Source: Streptomyces fumanus
GTDB taxonomy: Bacteria; Actinomycetota; Actinomycetes; Streptomycetales; Streptomycetaceae
NCBI RefSeq assembly: GCF_014655295.1
Contig: NZ_BNBI01000007.1
Location: 372,001-436,000, forward strand
DNA: 64,000 nucleotides
Reading direction: 5' to 3'
The notes under the pieces are model-generated. The model was not told the DNA's origin, searched no databases, and was given only the letters and a program-made list of their open reading frames with translations. Both the position numbers and the translations under genes were made by a program. This document shows, in pieces, positions 1 through 7,097 of the stretch. The first letter of the stretch is position 1. Each line of letters begins with the position of its first letter.

Positions 1-183
1 AATGGTGCGGATGATCTCCGCCTCACCGTCGAACTGATAGGAGTCCACTTTCCAGCCGCGTTCCGCGACCTCTTCTCCCACCCAGCGTTCGATGTCCTGC
101 AAGGTATCGGTTCCGTAAATTTCGGGCTGGCGGGTTCCGAGTATTCCGAGATTCGGCCCGTTCACCAACAACAGCCTGCTCAC
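1..183 (-). CDS. rifJ: Aminodehydroquinate dehydratase (type II DHQ dehydratase, RifJ-like), partial
   Basis: The minus strand reads open from a GTG at 183 to base 1 (61 codons) with no stop, so the 3' part lies outside the window. The N-terminus carries the type II dehydroquinase signature NGPNLG followed by LGTR and PEIYG. In this family these belong to the substrate loop and active site. A GAGGTG Shine-Dalgarno lies about six bases before the GTG. In AHBA pathways the RifJ homologue dehydrates 5-deoxy-5-amino-3-dehydroquinate to aminodehydroshikimate, the substrate of the AHBA synthase encoded divergently next door. A primary-metabolism aroQ cannot be excluded from 61 residues, but the position beside rifK-rifL-rifM favours the aminoshikimate role. 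Confidence 0.85.
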   Translation of the reverse strand, partial: MSRLLLVNGPNLGILGTRQPEIYGTDTLQDIERWVGEEVAERGWKVDSYQFDGEAEIIRTI

Positions 184-389
184 AGCGCACCTCACCCGGC
201 TCGTCACGGACTTCCATCTATAGCACGGGCCGCCCGGCGCACACCGCGCCGAATACCCGCGAAATCCCCGGAAGCCGTTTTAAGGGGTTTCTAGGGGGGT
301 GTTGAGGGGGAATGGCGCGGCTGCTGCCGGACGGTTAGCGTGGTAAAGCGATCGCCTCTGCATATCGCGTCGAGGGAAGTGGGGAAGGC
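184..389. promoter_or_regulatory. Divergent rifJ / rifK promoter region
   Basis: This 206-base non-coding region separates the divergent rifJ-like and rifK-like genes. For rifJ, a possible extended -10 (TGC then TATAGA, complement of 217-222) lies about 34 bases before its GTG, without a convincing -35. For rifK no good -35/-10 pair is visible. G-rich phased repeats at 281-310 suggest activator-dependent transcription. The promoter assignment is inference. Confidence 0.4.
281..310 (+). promoter_or_regulatory. Three helically phased TNAGGGG-like repeats (candidate activator box)
   Basis: TAAGGGG (281-287), TAGGGGG (292-298) and TGAGGGG (303-309) start exactly 11 bases apart, 80 bases before the rifK start codon. 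A matching triple array occurs upstream of the PKS operon at 50577-50605 in the direction of transcription. Repeats spaced by one helical turn fit a multimeric activator such as the LAL regulator encoded at 52254-55175. Binding is not shown. Confidence 0.5.
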
Positions 390-1556
390 ATGAGCAAAGG
401 TGTGCGTCTGAAATCCGAGCTGCCCGGCTGGCCGCAGTACGACGACGCGGAACGCGAGGGACTGATACGGGCGCTGGAACAGGGCCAGTGGTGGCGGATC
501 GGCGGCGGCGAGGTGGACGCCTTCGAGGCCGAGTTCGCCGCCGCGCACGGCAGTCCGCACGCCCTGGCGGTCACCAACGGCACCCACGCGCTGGAACTCG
601 CCCTCGAAGTGCTCGGCGTCGGCGCCGGCTCCGAAGTCATCGTCCCGGCGTTCACCTTCATCTCCTCCTCGCAGGCCGCGCAGCGGCTGGGCGCGGTGGC
701 CGTCCCGGTCGACGTCGACCCGGGGACGTACTGCGTCGACCCGGCGGCGGTGGAGGCCGCGATCGGACCGCGGACCGCGGCCATCATGCCGGTCCACATG
801 GCGGGCCAGATGTGCGACATGGACGCGCTGGGCAAACTCTCCGCCGACTCGGGCGTCCCCCTGGTCCAGGACGCGGCCCACGCCCAGGGCGCCCGGTGGC
901 GCGGCCAGCGGGTCGGGGAGCTGGGCTCGGTCGCGGCGTTCAGCTTCCAGAACGGCAAGCTGATGACGGCCGGTGAGGGCGGCGCGGTGCTCTTCCCCGA
1001 CGCGGACGGGTACGAGAAGGGCTTCGTGCGGCACAGTTGCGGCCGGCCGCGCACCGACCGCGGCTACTTCCACCGCACGTCCGGTTCCAACTTCCGCCTC
1101 AACGAGTTCTCCGCGTCGGTGCTGCGCGCCCAGCTCGCCCGGCTCGACGGGCAGATCGACACCCGCGAGGCACGCTGGCCGGTGCTGAGCAAGCTGCTGG
1201 CCGAGATCCCCGGCGTCGTCCCGCAGGCCCTCGACGCCCGCGGTGACCGCAATCCGCACTACATGGCGATGTTCCGGGTGCCGGGCATCACCGAGGAGCG
1301 GCGCGCACGGGTGGTGGACACCCTCATCGAGCGGGGGCTGCCCGCGTTCGTCGGGTTCCGCGCGGTCTACCGTACGGACGCCTTCTGGGAGGTCGCGGCG
1401 CCGGAGCTGACCGTGGACGAACTGGCCCGCCGCTGCCCGCACTCCGAGGCCCTGACCCGGGACTGCGTGTGGCTGCACCACCGTACGCTGCTGGGCAGCG
1501 AGGAGCAGATGCACGAGATCGCCGCCGTCGTCGCCGACGTGCTCGCCGGCGCATGA
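390..1556 (+). CDS. rifK: 3-amino-5-hydroxybenzoate (AHBA) synthase
   Basis: This is a PLP-dependent fold-type I enzyme of the DegT/AHBA-synthase family, 388 aa, the same length as RifK. In AHBA pathways it aromatises aminodehydroshikimate to AHBA; RifK is also reported to act earlier as a transaminase with RifL. Visible hallmarks include the N-terminal LEQGQWWR segment, VPAFTFISSSQAAQRLG, QDAAHAQGARW, and the PLP-lysine motif FQNGKLMTAGEGG with K190 as the expected Schiff-base lysine. SGSNFRLNEF and DCVWLHH follow. The match to RifK from memory is close along the whole length. The ATG at 390 has a purine-rich SD (GGGGAAGG). The gene overlaps the next one by ATGA, so the two are translationally coupled. 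AHBA would be the PKS starter unit. Confidence 0.96.
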   Translation: MSKGVRLKSELPGWPQYDDAEREGLIRALEQGQWWRIGGGEVDAFEAEFAAAHGSPHALAVTNGTHALELALEVLGVGAGSEVIVPAFTFISSSQAAQRLGAVAVPVDVDPGTYCVDPAAVEAAIGPRTAAIMPVHMAGQMCDMDALGKLSADSGVPLVQDAAHAQGARWRGQRVGELGSVAAFSFQNGKLMTAGEGGAVLFPDADGYEKGFVRHSCGRPRTDRGYFHRTSGSNFRLNEFSASVLRAQLARLDGQIDTREARWPVLSKLLAEIPGVVPQALDARGDRNPHYMAMFRVPGITEERRARVVDTLIERGLPAFVGFRAVYRTDAFWEVAAPELTVDELARRCPHSEALTRDCVWLHHRTLLGSEEQMHEIAAVVADVLAGA

Positions 1557-2731
1557 GCACCCCGCCCCCGGCCCTGCCGCCCGTCCGCACCGCCGTGGTC
1601 GGCCTGGGCTGGGTCGCCCGCTCGGTCTGGCTGCCCCGGCTGCTGAACAGTCCCGCCTTCACCGTGACCGCCGCCGTCGACCCCGACGAGCGCGGCCGGG
1701 CCGCCGTCACCGGCCCCGAGGGGGCGGGCCCGACCGGGCTGTCGGTACTGGCGAGCGTCGCCGGCCTCGACCCAGCCGAGGTGGACCTCGCGGTCGTCGC
1801 CGTCCCCAACCACCTGCACTGCGCCGTCGCCTGCGAACTGCTCACCAAGGGCATCGCGGTGTTCCTGGAGAAGCCGGTCTGCCTGACCTCCCAGGAGGCG
1901 GAACGGCTGGCCGCCGCCGAACGCGCGGGCGGCACGGTCCTACTGGCCGGCAGCGCGGCCCGCCACCGCGCCGACGTGCGCGGCCTGTACCGGGCCGCCG
2001 AACGCCTGGGTGAGGTCCGGCACATCGAACTGGCCTGGGTACGGGCGCGCGGAGTGCCCGACCGGGGCGGCTGGTTCACCCGGCGGTCGCTCGCGGGCGG
2101 CGGGGCACTGGTCGACCTCGGCTGGCACCTCCTCGACATCGCCGCACCCCTGCTGGGCACCGCCGCCTTCCGGCACGCCATCGGCACCGTCTCCGCCGAC
2201 TTCATCACCCGGGCGTCCTCCCGGGCCGCCTGGCGCGACGACGACAACGATGCCGAAGGCGAGGGCGAAGGCGCAGGCGAAGGCGCAGGCGAAGGCGCAG
2301 GCGACGCGGCCGGGCGCGGCGGCACCGACGTCGAGGACACCGCGCGCGGCTTCCTCGTCACCGACGACGGCCGGTCCGTCGCCCTGCACGCGAGCTGGGC
2401 CTCGCACGAGGCGGTGGACACCACCCGCGTCACCGTCGACGGCAGCGCGGGCAGCGCCACCCTGCGCTGCACCTTCGGGTTCAGCCCCAACCGCCTCGAC
2501 GAGTCCGTACTGACCCGCACCGCCGAAGGCACCACGCGCCGCCTCGCCGTACCCGCGGAACGCGTCGGCGCCGAGTACGACCGGCAGCTCGCCCTGCTGC
2601 CCGGCCTGTTGCACGACCCGGCCGCACAGGGCCGGGCGATCGCCGAGGCGCGCCGCACCATCGGCGCGATCGAGCGGGTCTACACCTCGGCCCGCGCCGT
2701 CCAGGAGGTCCGGGAGTCCGCACCGGTGTGA
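1553..2731 (+). CDS. rifL: Gfo/Idh/MocA oxidoreductase, RifL-like (AHBA formation)
   Basis: This is an NAD(P)-dependent oxidoreductase of 392 aa with an N-terminal Rossmann motif (VVGLGWVARS) and the family motif EKPVCLT. RifL acts with RifK in making the amino sugar precursor (UDP-3-keto-glucose to kanosamine branch). I place the start at the ATG at 1553, which overlaps the rifK stop codon; a longer reading from 1469 would overlap rifK by 88 bases. The protein is longer than I would expect for RifL, partly because of a Gly/Glu/Ala-rich insertion coded by a 12-base tandem repeat (2255-2302), probably a surface loop before the C-terminal domain. It sits between rifK and rifM in the canonical K-L-M order. 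Confidence 0.9.
   Translation: MSTPPPALPPVRTAVVGLGWVARSVWLPRLLNSPAFTVTAAVDPDERGRAAVTGPEGAGPTGLSVLASVAGLDPAEVDLAVVAVPNHLHCAVACELLTKGIAVFLEKPVCLTSQEAERLAAAERAGGTVLLAGSAARHRADVRGLYRAAERLGEVRHIELAWVRARGVPDRGGWFTRRSLAGGGALVDLGWHLLDIAAPLLGTAAFRHAIGTVSADFITRASSRAAWRDDDNDAEGEGEGAGEGAGEGAGDAAGRGGTDVEDTARGFLVTDDGRSVALHASWASHEAVDTTRVTVDGSAGSATLRCTFGFSPNRLDESVLTRTAEGTTRRLAVPAERVGAEYDRQLALLPGLLHDPAAQGRAIAEARRTIGAIERVYTSARAVQEVRESAPV
2255..2302 (+). repeat. rifL: 12-bp in-frame tandem repeat inside the rifL-like gene
   Basis: Three exact copies of GAAGGCGCAGGC (2267-2302) follow one variant copy (2255-2266). Each codes for a Glu-Gly-Ala-Gly-type tetrapeptide. The array keeps frame, so it expands a linker or loop without disrupting the enzyme. 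Confidence 0.9.
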
Positions 2732-2774
2732 CCGCACCGGTGCGCGCCGCGACCACGTTCCAGGGGAGACCCCG

Positions 2775-3458
2775 ATGAGCAGCCAGTACGTACCTTCCAT
2801 CCCTTCTGTTCCGTCCGATGTCACCTCGGTGGTCTTCGACCTCGACGGCGTCCTCGTCAACAGTTTCGCGGTGATGCGCGAGGCGTTCACCCTCGCCTAC
2901 GCGGAGGTCGTCGGCCCGGGCGAGCCGCCGTTCGAGGAGTACAACCGGCACCTGGGCCGCTACTTCCCCGACATCATGCGCATCATGGGGCTGCCGCTGG
3001 CGATGGAGGAGCCCTTCGTCCGCGAGAGCTACCGGCTCGCCCACCTGGTGAAGGTGTTCGACGGCGTGCCGGAGCTGCTGGGGGAGCTGCGCCGCCGGGG
3101 GGTACGGCTGGCCGTGGCCACCGGCAAGAGCGGCCCGCGGGCCCGCTCGCTGCTGGACACGATCGGCATCCGCGACCGGTTCGAGGCCGTCCTCGGCTCG
3201 GACGAGGTGGCGCGGGCCAAACCGGCGCCCGACATCGTGCTCAAGGCGATGGACCTGCTGGGCGCCGACCCCGGGCGGACGGTGATGGTCGGCGACGCCG
3301 TCACCGACCTCGCCAGCGCCCGCGGCGCGGGTGTCACCGCGGTGGCCGCGCTGTGGGGCGAGACGGACGAGGCGACCCTGCTCGCCGCGGACCCCGATGT
3401 CGTCCTGCGGCACCCGGCGGAACTCCTGGCGCTGTGCCCGGTGGTGCCGGTGCCCTGA
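2775..3458 (+). CDS. rifM: HAD-family phosphatase, RifM-like (AHBA pathway)
   Basis: This is a haloacid-dehalogenase superfamily phosphatase of 227 aa. Motif I is FDLDGVLVNSF, with Asp22 as the nucleophile and Asp24 as acid/base; motif II lies in VATGKSG, the lysine in KPAPD, and the motif III acidic pair in VGDAVTD. RifM homologues dephosphorylate an amino sugar intermediate (kanosamine branch) in the aminoshikimate route. The ATG at 2775 follows a strong AGGGGAG SD. The gene lies 43 bases after the rifL-like gene in the same orientation, so it is probably co-transcribed with rifK and rifL. Its 3' end faces the PKS operon end-on, with a repeat array and a hairpin between them. Confidence 0.92.
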   Translation: MSSQYVPSIPSVPSDVTSVVFDLDGVLVNSFAVMREAFTLAYAEVVGPGEPPFEEYNRHLGRYFPDIMRIMGLPLAMEEPFVRESYRLAHLVKVFDGVPELLGELRRRGVRLAVATGKSGPRARSLLDTIGIRDRFEAVLGSDEVARAKPAPDIVLKAMDLLGADPGRTVMVGDAVTDLASARGAGVTAVAALWGETDEATLLAADPDVVLRHPAELLALCPVVPVP

Positions 3459-3470
3459 CCCCCCCCCGGG

Positions 3471-3589
3471 CGCCCGGCACCGCGGGGCGTCCGGTACCGC
3501 GGGGCGTCCGGCACCGCGGGGCGCCCGGCACCGCGAGGCGTCCGGCACCGCGGGGCGCCCGGCACCGCGGGGCGCCCGGCACCCCGGAG
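3471..3589. repeat. 17-bp tandem repeat, seven copies, between convergent operons
   Basis: Seven contiguous units of the form CGYCCGGYACCGCGGGG fill the gap just after rifM, with occasional C/T changes and a degenerate last copy. The array is very GC-rich and each unit is partly self-complementary (CCGG, CCGCGG). It lies outside credible genes. It may be a neutral minisatellite or add to transcriptional insulation. Confidence 0.9.
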
Positions 3590-3609
3590 CCTGACATCCA
3601 GGAGATGCC

Positions 3610-3659
3610 GACGGCGGTGCGGTGGGAGGACGGGGACGGCCGTCCTCCGCACCGCCGTC
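3610..3659. terminator. Bidirectional terminator between rifM and the P450 gene
   Basis: A perfect 13-bp outer stem pairs GACGGCGGTGCGG (3610-3622) with its complement at 3647-3659. A second 7-bp inner stem pairs AGGACGG (3627-3633) with CCGTCCT (3640-3646) around a six-base loop. It sits between two convergent stop codons (rifM at 3458, P450 at 3668), so it can stop transcription from both sides. Confidence 0.85.
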
Positions 3660-3667
3660 GCCCGTGC

Positions 3668-4816
3668 TCACCGGGGCGTGAACTCCACCGGCAGGGAGGT
3701 CAGGGAGCGGATGAACGGGTTGGGCTTGGCGCCGACCTCGGTGGCCGGCACGCCCAGCCGCAGGTCGGGGAAGCGCCGGAACAGGCTCTCCAGCGCGGTC
3801 CCCGCCTCCACCCGGGCCAGCGGCGCGCCGATGCAGTAGTGCACGCCCTGGCCGAACTGGAGGTGCATCACGTTCTCCCGCGTGAGGTCCAGTCGCTCCC
3901 CGTCGGTGACGTGCGCGGGGTCGGCGTGGGCGGCGGCCATGTCCAGCAGCACCTGCTCGCCCGCGGCTATCGTGACGCCGCCGATCTCCACGTCCTCGTT
4001 GGCGAAGCGTACGACGAGGACGCCGGGCCCCGCGTGCCGCAGCAGCTCGTCCAGGTTCCGCCCGGCCAGCCCGGGGTCCGCGCGCAGCAGGTCGAGCTGG
4101 TCCGGCCGGGTCAGCAGCGAGAAGACGGCGTTGCTGATGAAGCTGCCGGTCAGTTCGTAGCCGGCGATCAGCATCATGCGGGCGGTGGAGACCACCTCGC
4201 GGTGGCTGAGCCGGTCGTCCTCGTGCGCCGACATCAGCGCGCTGATCAGGTCGTCCCTGGGGTCCTCGCGCCGCTGCTCGGCCAGGTTCTCCACGTACGA
4301 CCAGAGTTTCGCGGAGGCGTCCGCGGAGCGGGCGGCGGACTCCGGGTCGAAGGGCGGCAGCAGCATCAGGTCGGCCCACTGGTGGAACTCGGTGCGGTCG
4401 GCGAGGGGCACGCCGAGCAGTTCGCAGATCACCTGCATGGGCAGCGGGACGGCCAGCGCGGAGACCAGGTCCGCCCGGCCGTCGGCGGCGACGGCGTCCA
4501 GCAGGCTGTCGGTGATCTCCCGCACGCGCGGCCGCAGGGCCTCCACCCGGCGCGCGGTGAACGCCGTGCCCAGCAGCCGGCGCAGCCGGGTGTGCTCGGG
4601 CGGGTCGGTGCCCATCAGCGTGTCCTGGAACAGCCCGCTCACCGGGGTCGTCTGCCCCTGCGCGGCGGCGTAGGCGGCGGCCGGGCTCATCCTCGGGTGC
4701 GCGAGGCACTCACGTACCTCGTCGAACCGGGACACGAGCCATGCGGCGCTGCCGTGCATCTCGACCCGCCGCGGCGGGCCGGGGACGTGGGTTTCTTCTT
4801 CCGGTGTCTCAGCCAT
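3668..4816 (-). CDS. Cytochrome P450 (ansamycin tailoring)
   Basis: This is a soluble actinobacterial class I P450 of 382 aa. It has an I-helix AGYELTGS segment in place of the usual AGxxTT, the K-helix ExxR (ELLR), and the heme loop FGQGVHYCIGAPLAR with Cys328 as the axial ligand. I chose the ATG at 4816, before MAETPEEE. The upstream ATG at 4882 would add 22 residues coded mostly by a 10-base repeat, which is unlikely. An AAGGAG lies 13 bases ahead, a rather wide spacing. It is the last gene of the PKS operon, 94 bases after the luciferase-like gene. It probably oxidises the released macrolactam. Which carbon it acts on cannot be read from sequence, and the needed ferredoxin and reductase are not in the window. 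Confidence 0.9.
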   Translation of the reverse strand: MAETPEEETHVPGPPRRVEMHGSAAWLVSRFDEVRECLAHPRMSPAAAYAAAQGQTTPVSGLFQDTLMGTDPPEHTRLRRLLGTAFTARRVEALRPRVREITDSLLDAVAADGRADLVSALAVPLPMQVICELLGVPLADRTEFHQWADLMLLPPFDPESAARSADASAKLWSYVENLAEQRREDPRDDLISALMSAHEDDRLSHREVVSTARMMLIAGYELTGSFISNAVFSLLTRPDQLDLLRADPGLAGRNLDELLRHAGPGVLVVRFANEDVEIGGVTIAAGEQVLLDMAAAHADPAHVTDGERLDLTRENVMHLQFGQGVHYCIGAPLARVEAGTALESLFRRFPDLRLGVPATEVGAKPNPFIRSLTSLPVEFTPR

Positions 4817-4835
4817 GGTGTTACGCGGTCTCCTT

Positions 4836-4878
4836 GTGCGTACGAGTGAGTACGTGTGAGTACGTGTGAACGTGTGAG
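4836..4878. repeat. 10-bp direct repeat upstream of the P450 gene
   Basis: Units close to GTGAGTACGT repeat about four times between the luciferase-like stop and the P450 start. The array lies inside the presumed transcript. No function is evident. It accounts for the spurious Thr/His-rich N-terminal extension of the P450 reading frame. Confidence 0.75.
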
Positions 4879-4910
4879 TCAACGGGTCGGTGAGCGGAGC
4901 GGTGGGCTGG

Positions 4911-6146
4911 TCAGGGGCCCGGGTTGGGGCTCCGGGCGGGGATGACGTAGGAGGGGTCGGCCGTGCGGGGCGGCTCGCGCCGGGCCAGGGCGGCGTCGAG
5001 GGCGGGCGCCAGCCGGGCGGCCTTCGCCCGCTCGGCCCGCTCGTGCCGCTCCTTGAACTCGGGCATCACCTCGCGGGCGAACAGTTCCAGCGACTCGCAG
5101 ACGTGCTCGTGCCGGGTCCCGCCGCCCTGCACCAGGAAGATCGCCTGGTCGAGACCGGCCTCCTCGTGCTGGCGCAGGAACCGCCGGATCTGCTCCGGGG
5201 TGCCCACCGCGCCGCGCGCCGGGTTGCCCAGCGGCATACCGGGCTTGCCGAAGGCGGCACGGCCCATGCCGTAGCGGTCGCGGTCGCGCTGGAACGTCTC
5301 CCACAGCCGGGTCCGGCCGGGGGCGGCGGCACCGAAACCGGCGTAGAAACCGAGTCCGAAGTTGAAGAACTGGACGCCGTCGGCGCCGCGTTCCACGGCG
5401 GTCGCCTCGTCCTGGTGGCAGAACATCGGGATGGTCGCGGCGACCTGCGCGTTGACCGCGAACCCGGCGGGCACGCACTCCGCGGACTCGATGCCCTCGT
5501 AATAGGCGTCGACCCACTTCCTGGTCTCGGCCGGGCCGAAGAAGGAGAAGTTGAGCGCGCCGAGCCCCTTGGCGGCGGCGAGCCGGATGGCCTCCCGGTT
5601 GCCGCAGGCCATCCACATCGGCGGGTGCGGCTTCTGCCGGGTCTTGGGCAGCACGTTGCGGACCGGTGCCGAGACGTACTTGCCGTGGTACCCGGCGAAC
5701 GGCTCCTCCACGAACATGCGGACCACGGCGTCCACCGCCTCCGCCCACTGGTCCCGCTTGACGGCACGTTCCACCCCGAATCCCTCCAGCTCGGTAGGGG
5801 TGGTGGACTCGCCGGTGCCGAACTCCACGCGTCCTCCGGACAGCAGGTCCAGCGTGGCGATCCGCTCGGCGATCCGCGCGGTCGGGTTGAAACCCGGCGG
5901 CATCAGGGCGACGGCGTGCCCGATCCGGATACGGCTGGTGCGCTGGCTGACCGCGCCGAGGAACACCTCCGGCCCGGACATGTGCGAGTACTCCTCCAGG
6001 AAGTGGTGTTCGGGACACCACACATGGTCGAAGCCCAGCCGGTCGGCCAGTTCTATCTCCGCCAGCATGTCGTGGAAGAGCCGGTATTCGGAATCCTCGG
6101 TCCAGGGACGGGGCAACTGGGCACCGTACAACAGGCCGAACTTCAT
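4911..6146 (-). CDS. Luciferase-like (FMN-dependent) monooxygenase
   Basis: This is a bacterial-luciferase-family TIM-barrel flavin monooxygenase of 411 aa that would use reduced FMN. Typical features are the MKFGLLY start, DHVWCPEHHFLEEYS, the SRIRIGHAV strand, GRVEFGTGES and KPHPPMWMACGNREA. The reading frame is open much further upstream, but the ATG at 6146 gives the family N-terminus and has a GAGGAAAG SD ten bases ahead. It lies between the amide synthase and the P450 in the PKS operon. In naphthalenic octaketide ansamycins such as hygrocins and divergolides, an oxygen is inserted into the ansa chain by Baeyer-Villiger-type chemistry, and luciferase-like enzymes have been implicated. 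That role is an inference here. Other oxygenations are possible. Confidence 0.85.
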   Translation of the reverse strand: MKFGLLYGAQLPRPWTEDSEYRLFHDMLAEIELADRLGFDHVWCPEHHFLEEYSHMSGPEVFLGAVSQRTSRIRIGHAVALMPPGFNPTARIAERIATLDLLSGGRVEFGTGESTTPTELEGFGVERAVKRDQWAEAVDAVVRMFVEEPFAGYHGKYVSAPVRNVLPKTRQKPHPPMWMACGNREAIRLAAAKGLGALNFSFFGPAETRKWVDAYYEGIESAECVPAGFAVNAQVAATIPMFCHQDEATAVERGADGVQFFNFGLGFYAGFGAAAPGRTRLWETFQRDRDRYGMGRAAFGKPGMPLGNPARGAVGTPEQIRRFLRQHEEAGLDQAIFLVQGGGTRHEHVCESLELFAREVMPEFKERHERAERAKAARLAPALDAALARREPPRTADPSYVIPARSPNPGP

Positions 6147-6229
6147 GGGCGCATCACTTTCCTCTGCTGGCGGTCGGCCGGGAACGGAACGGGAACGGAG
6201 GCGGGACGGGGGCGACGGCACCGGACGGG

Positions 6230-6988
6230 TCAGTCGCGGCCTTCCCAGTAGGTGGCGATCACCTCGGCACGCTGGGCGGGGTCGACGAGGACGGACACCT
6301 TCTCGTGGCCGTCCTCGACGGTCGTGAACATGTTGCTGGTGAGGAACACCTGTCCCCGCTCGGTGGCACGCCGACGCCGGCGCATCGCGGCGAGGATGGC
6401 CGGCCCGTTGCCGCCGCCGACGCCCTCCCAGGCGTCGTAGGTCCGGGGCGTAGTGGTGAAACGGTAGGTGGTGCGCCAGTCGTGTCCCAGCGTCCTGGCC
6501 TGCAGCACGAGGAACCCGTCCCGGCGCACCAGCCGGAACGCGCAACCGTACTGCCACTGCGGCTCGTCCTCCACCAGCCGCAGCGGCTCGGTGAAGCAGA
6601 GCCCGGCGTGTCCGACGTCGGCCAGCCACTCCTCGCCGTCGATCCGGACGAGCATCAGCATGTGCTCCGGGTCGGGCGCGAAGGTGTCACCGGGCAGGTA
6701 GGTGCCGCCGCTGAGCACGTCCAGGTCGTAGCCCAGTTGGCGCAGGAGCCGGGCGAACAGGGTGTTCAGCTCCAGGCACATGCCGCCGGCGCCGGTCGGC
6801 ACGATGGCCTCGAACGCCTTGTCGACGTCGATGTCCGCCATGTTCACCGCGCTCAGCCGATGCGTGTGCGCGGTGTCGTACGGGACGGACATGAGGTGAC
6901 TGAGGTGCAGCCGCCGCAGGTTCGCCAGGGTGGGCTCGGGCGGCCGGTCGAATCCCAGTCGCGCCAGGTAGGCGTCGGTGCTGAACAT
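6230..6988 (-). CDS. rifF: Amide synthase (arylamine N-acetyltransferase fold, RifF-like)
   Basis: This releases the finished polyketide from the last ACP by forming the macrolactam with the AHBA amine, replacing a thioesterase. It is 252 aa and has the NAT-type triad: Cys71 in GGMCLELN, His109 in EHMLMLV and Asp124 in LADVGHAG. The ATG at 6988 begins MFSTDAYLARLGF and has an AAAGGGA SD seven bases ahead; an upstream in-frame start would add 20 poorly matching residues. As in other ansamycin clusters, the gene directly follows the last PKS gene, 109 bases away. No TE domain occurs at the PKS C-terminus, which fits this release mode. Confidence 0.95.
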   Translation of the reverse strand: MFSTDAYLARLGFDRPPEPTLANLRRLHLSHLMSVPYDTAHTHRLSAVNMADIDVDKAFEAIVPTGAGGMCLELNTLFARLLRQLGYDLDVLSGGTYLPGDTFAPDPEHMLMLVRIDGEEWLADVGHAGLCFTEPLRLVEDEPQWQYGCAFRLVRRDGFLVLQARTLGHDWRTTYRFTTTPRTYDAWEGVGGGNGPAILAAMRRRRRATERGQVFLTSNMFTTVEDGHEKVSVLVDPAQRAEVIATYWEGRD

Positions 6989-7097
6989 GTACGGTCCCTT
7001 TCTCGTTCGCTGCCGGCTCGCATCGGGCTCGCTCGCCATGGGTCGCATCCGTGGCCGGACTCGGAACGCCCGGTCGATTCCGTTGAGTTCGTGCCGT

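Noticed and set aside
300..350. A sigma70-type promoter for rifK (TTGAGG at 302 with downstream TAGCGT or TAAAGC)
   Set aside because: The spacing is 28 bases or more, too long for a -35/-10 pair; the TTGAGG belongs to the phased G-rich repeats.
291..1514. A 407-codon minus-strand frame opposite rifK
   Set aside because: Antisense shadow of a well-recognised AHBA synthase; no family motif and no plausible start context.
3471..3589. CRISPR-like array
   Set aside because: The 17-base units are contiguous without spacers and no cas genes are present; it is a minisatellite.
4817..4882. P450 translation from the upstream ATG at 4882
   Set aside because: The extra residues are coded by a 10-base repeat and do not match P450 N-termini. 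The ATG at 4816 gives a standard length.
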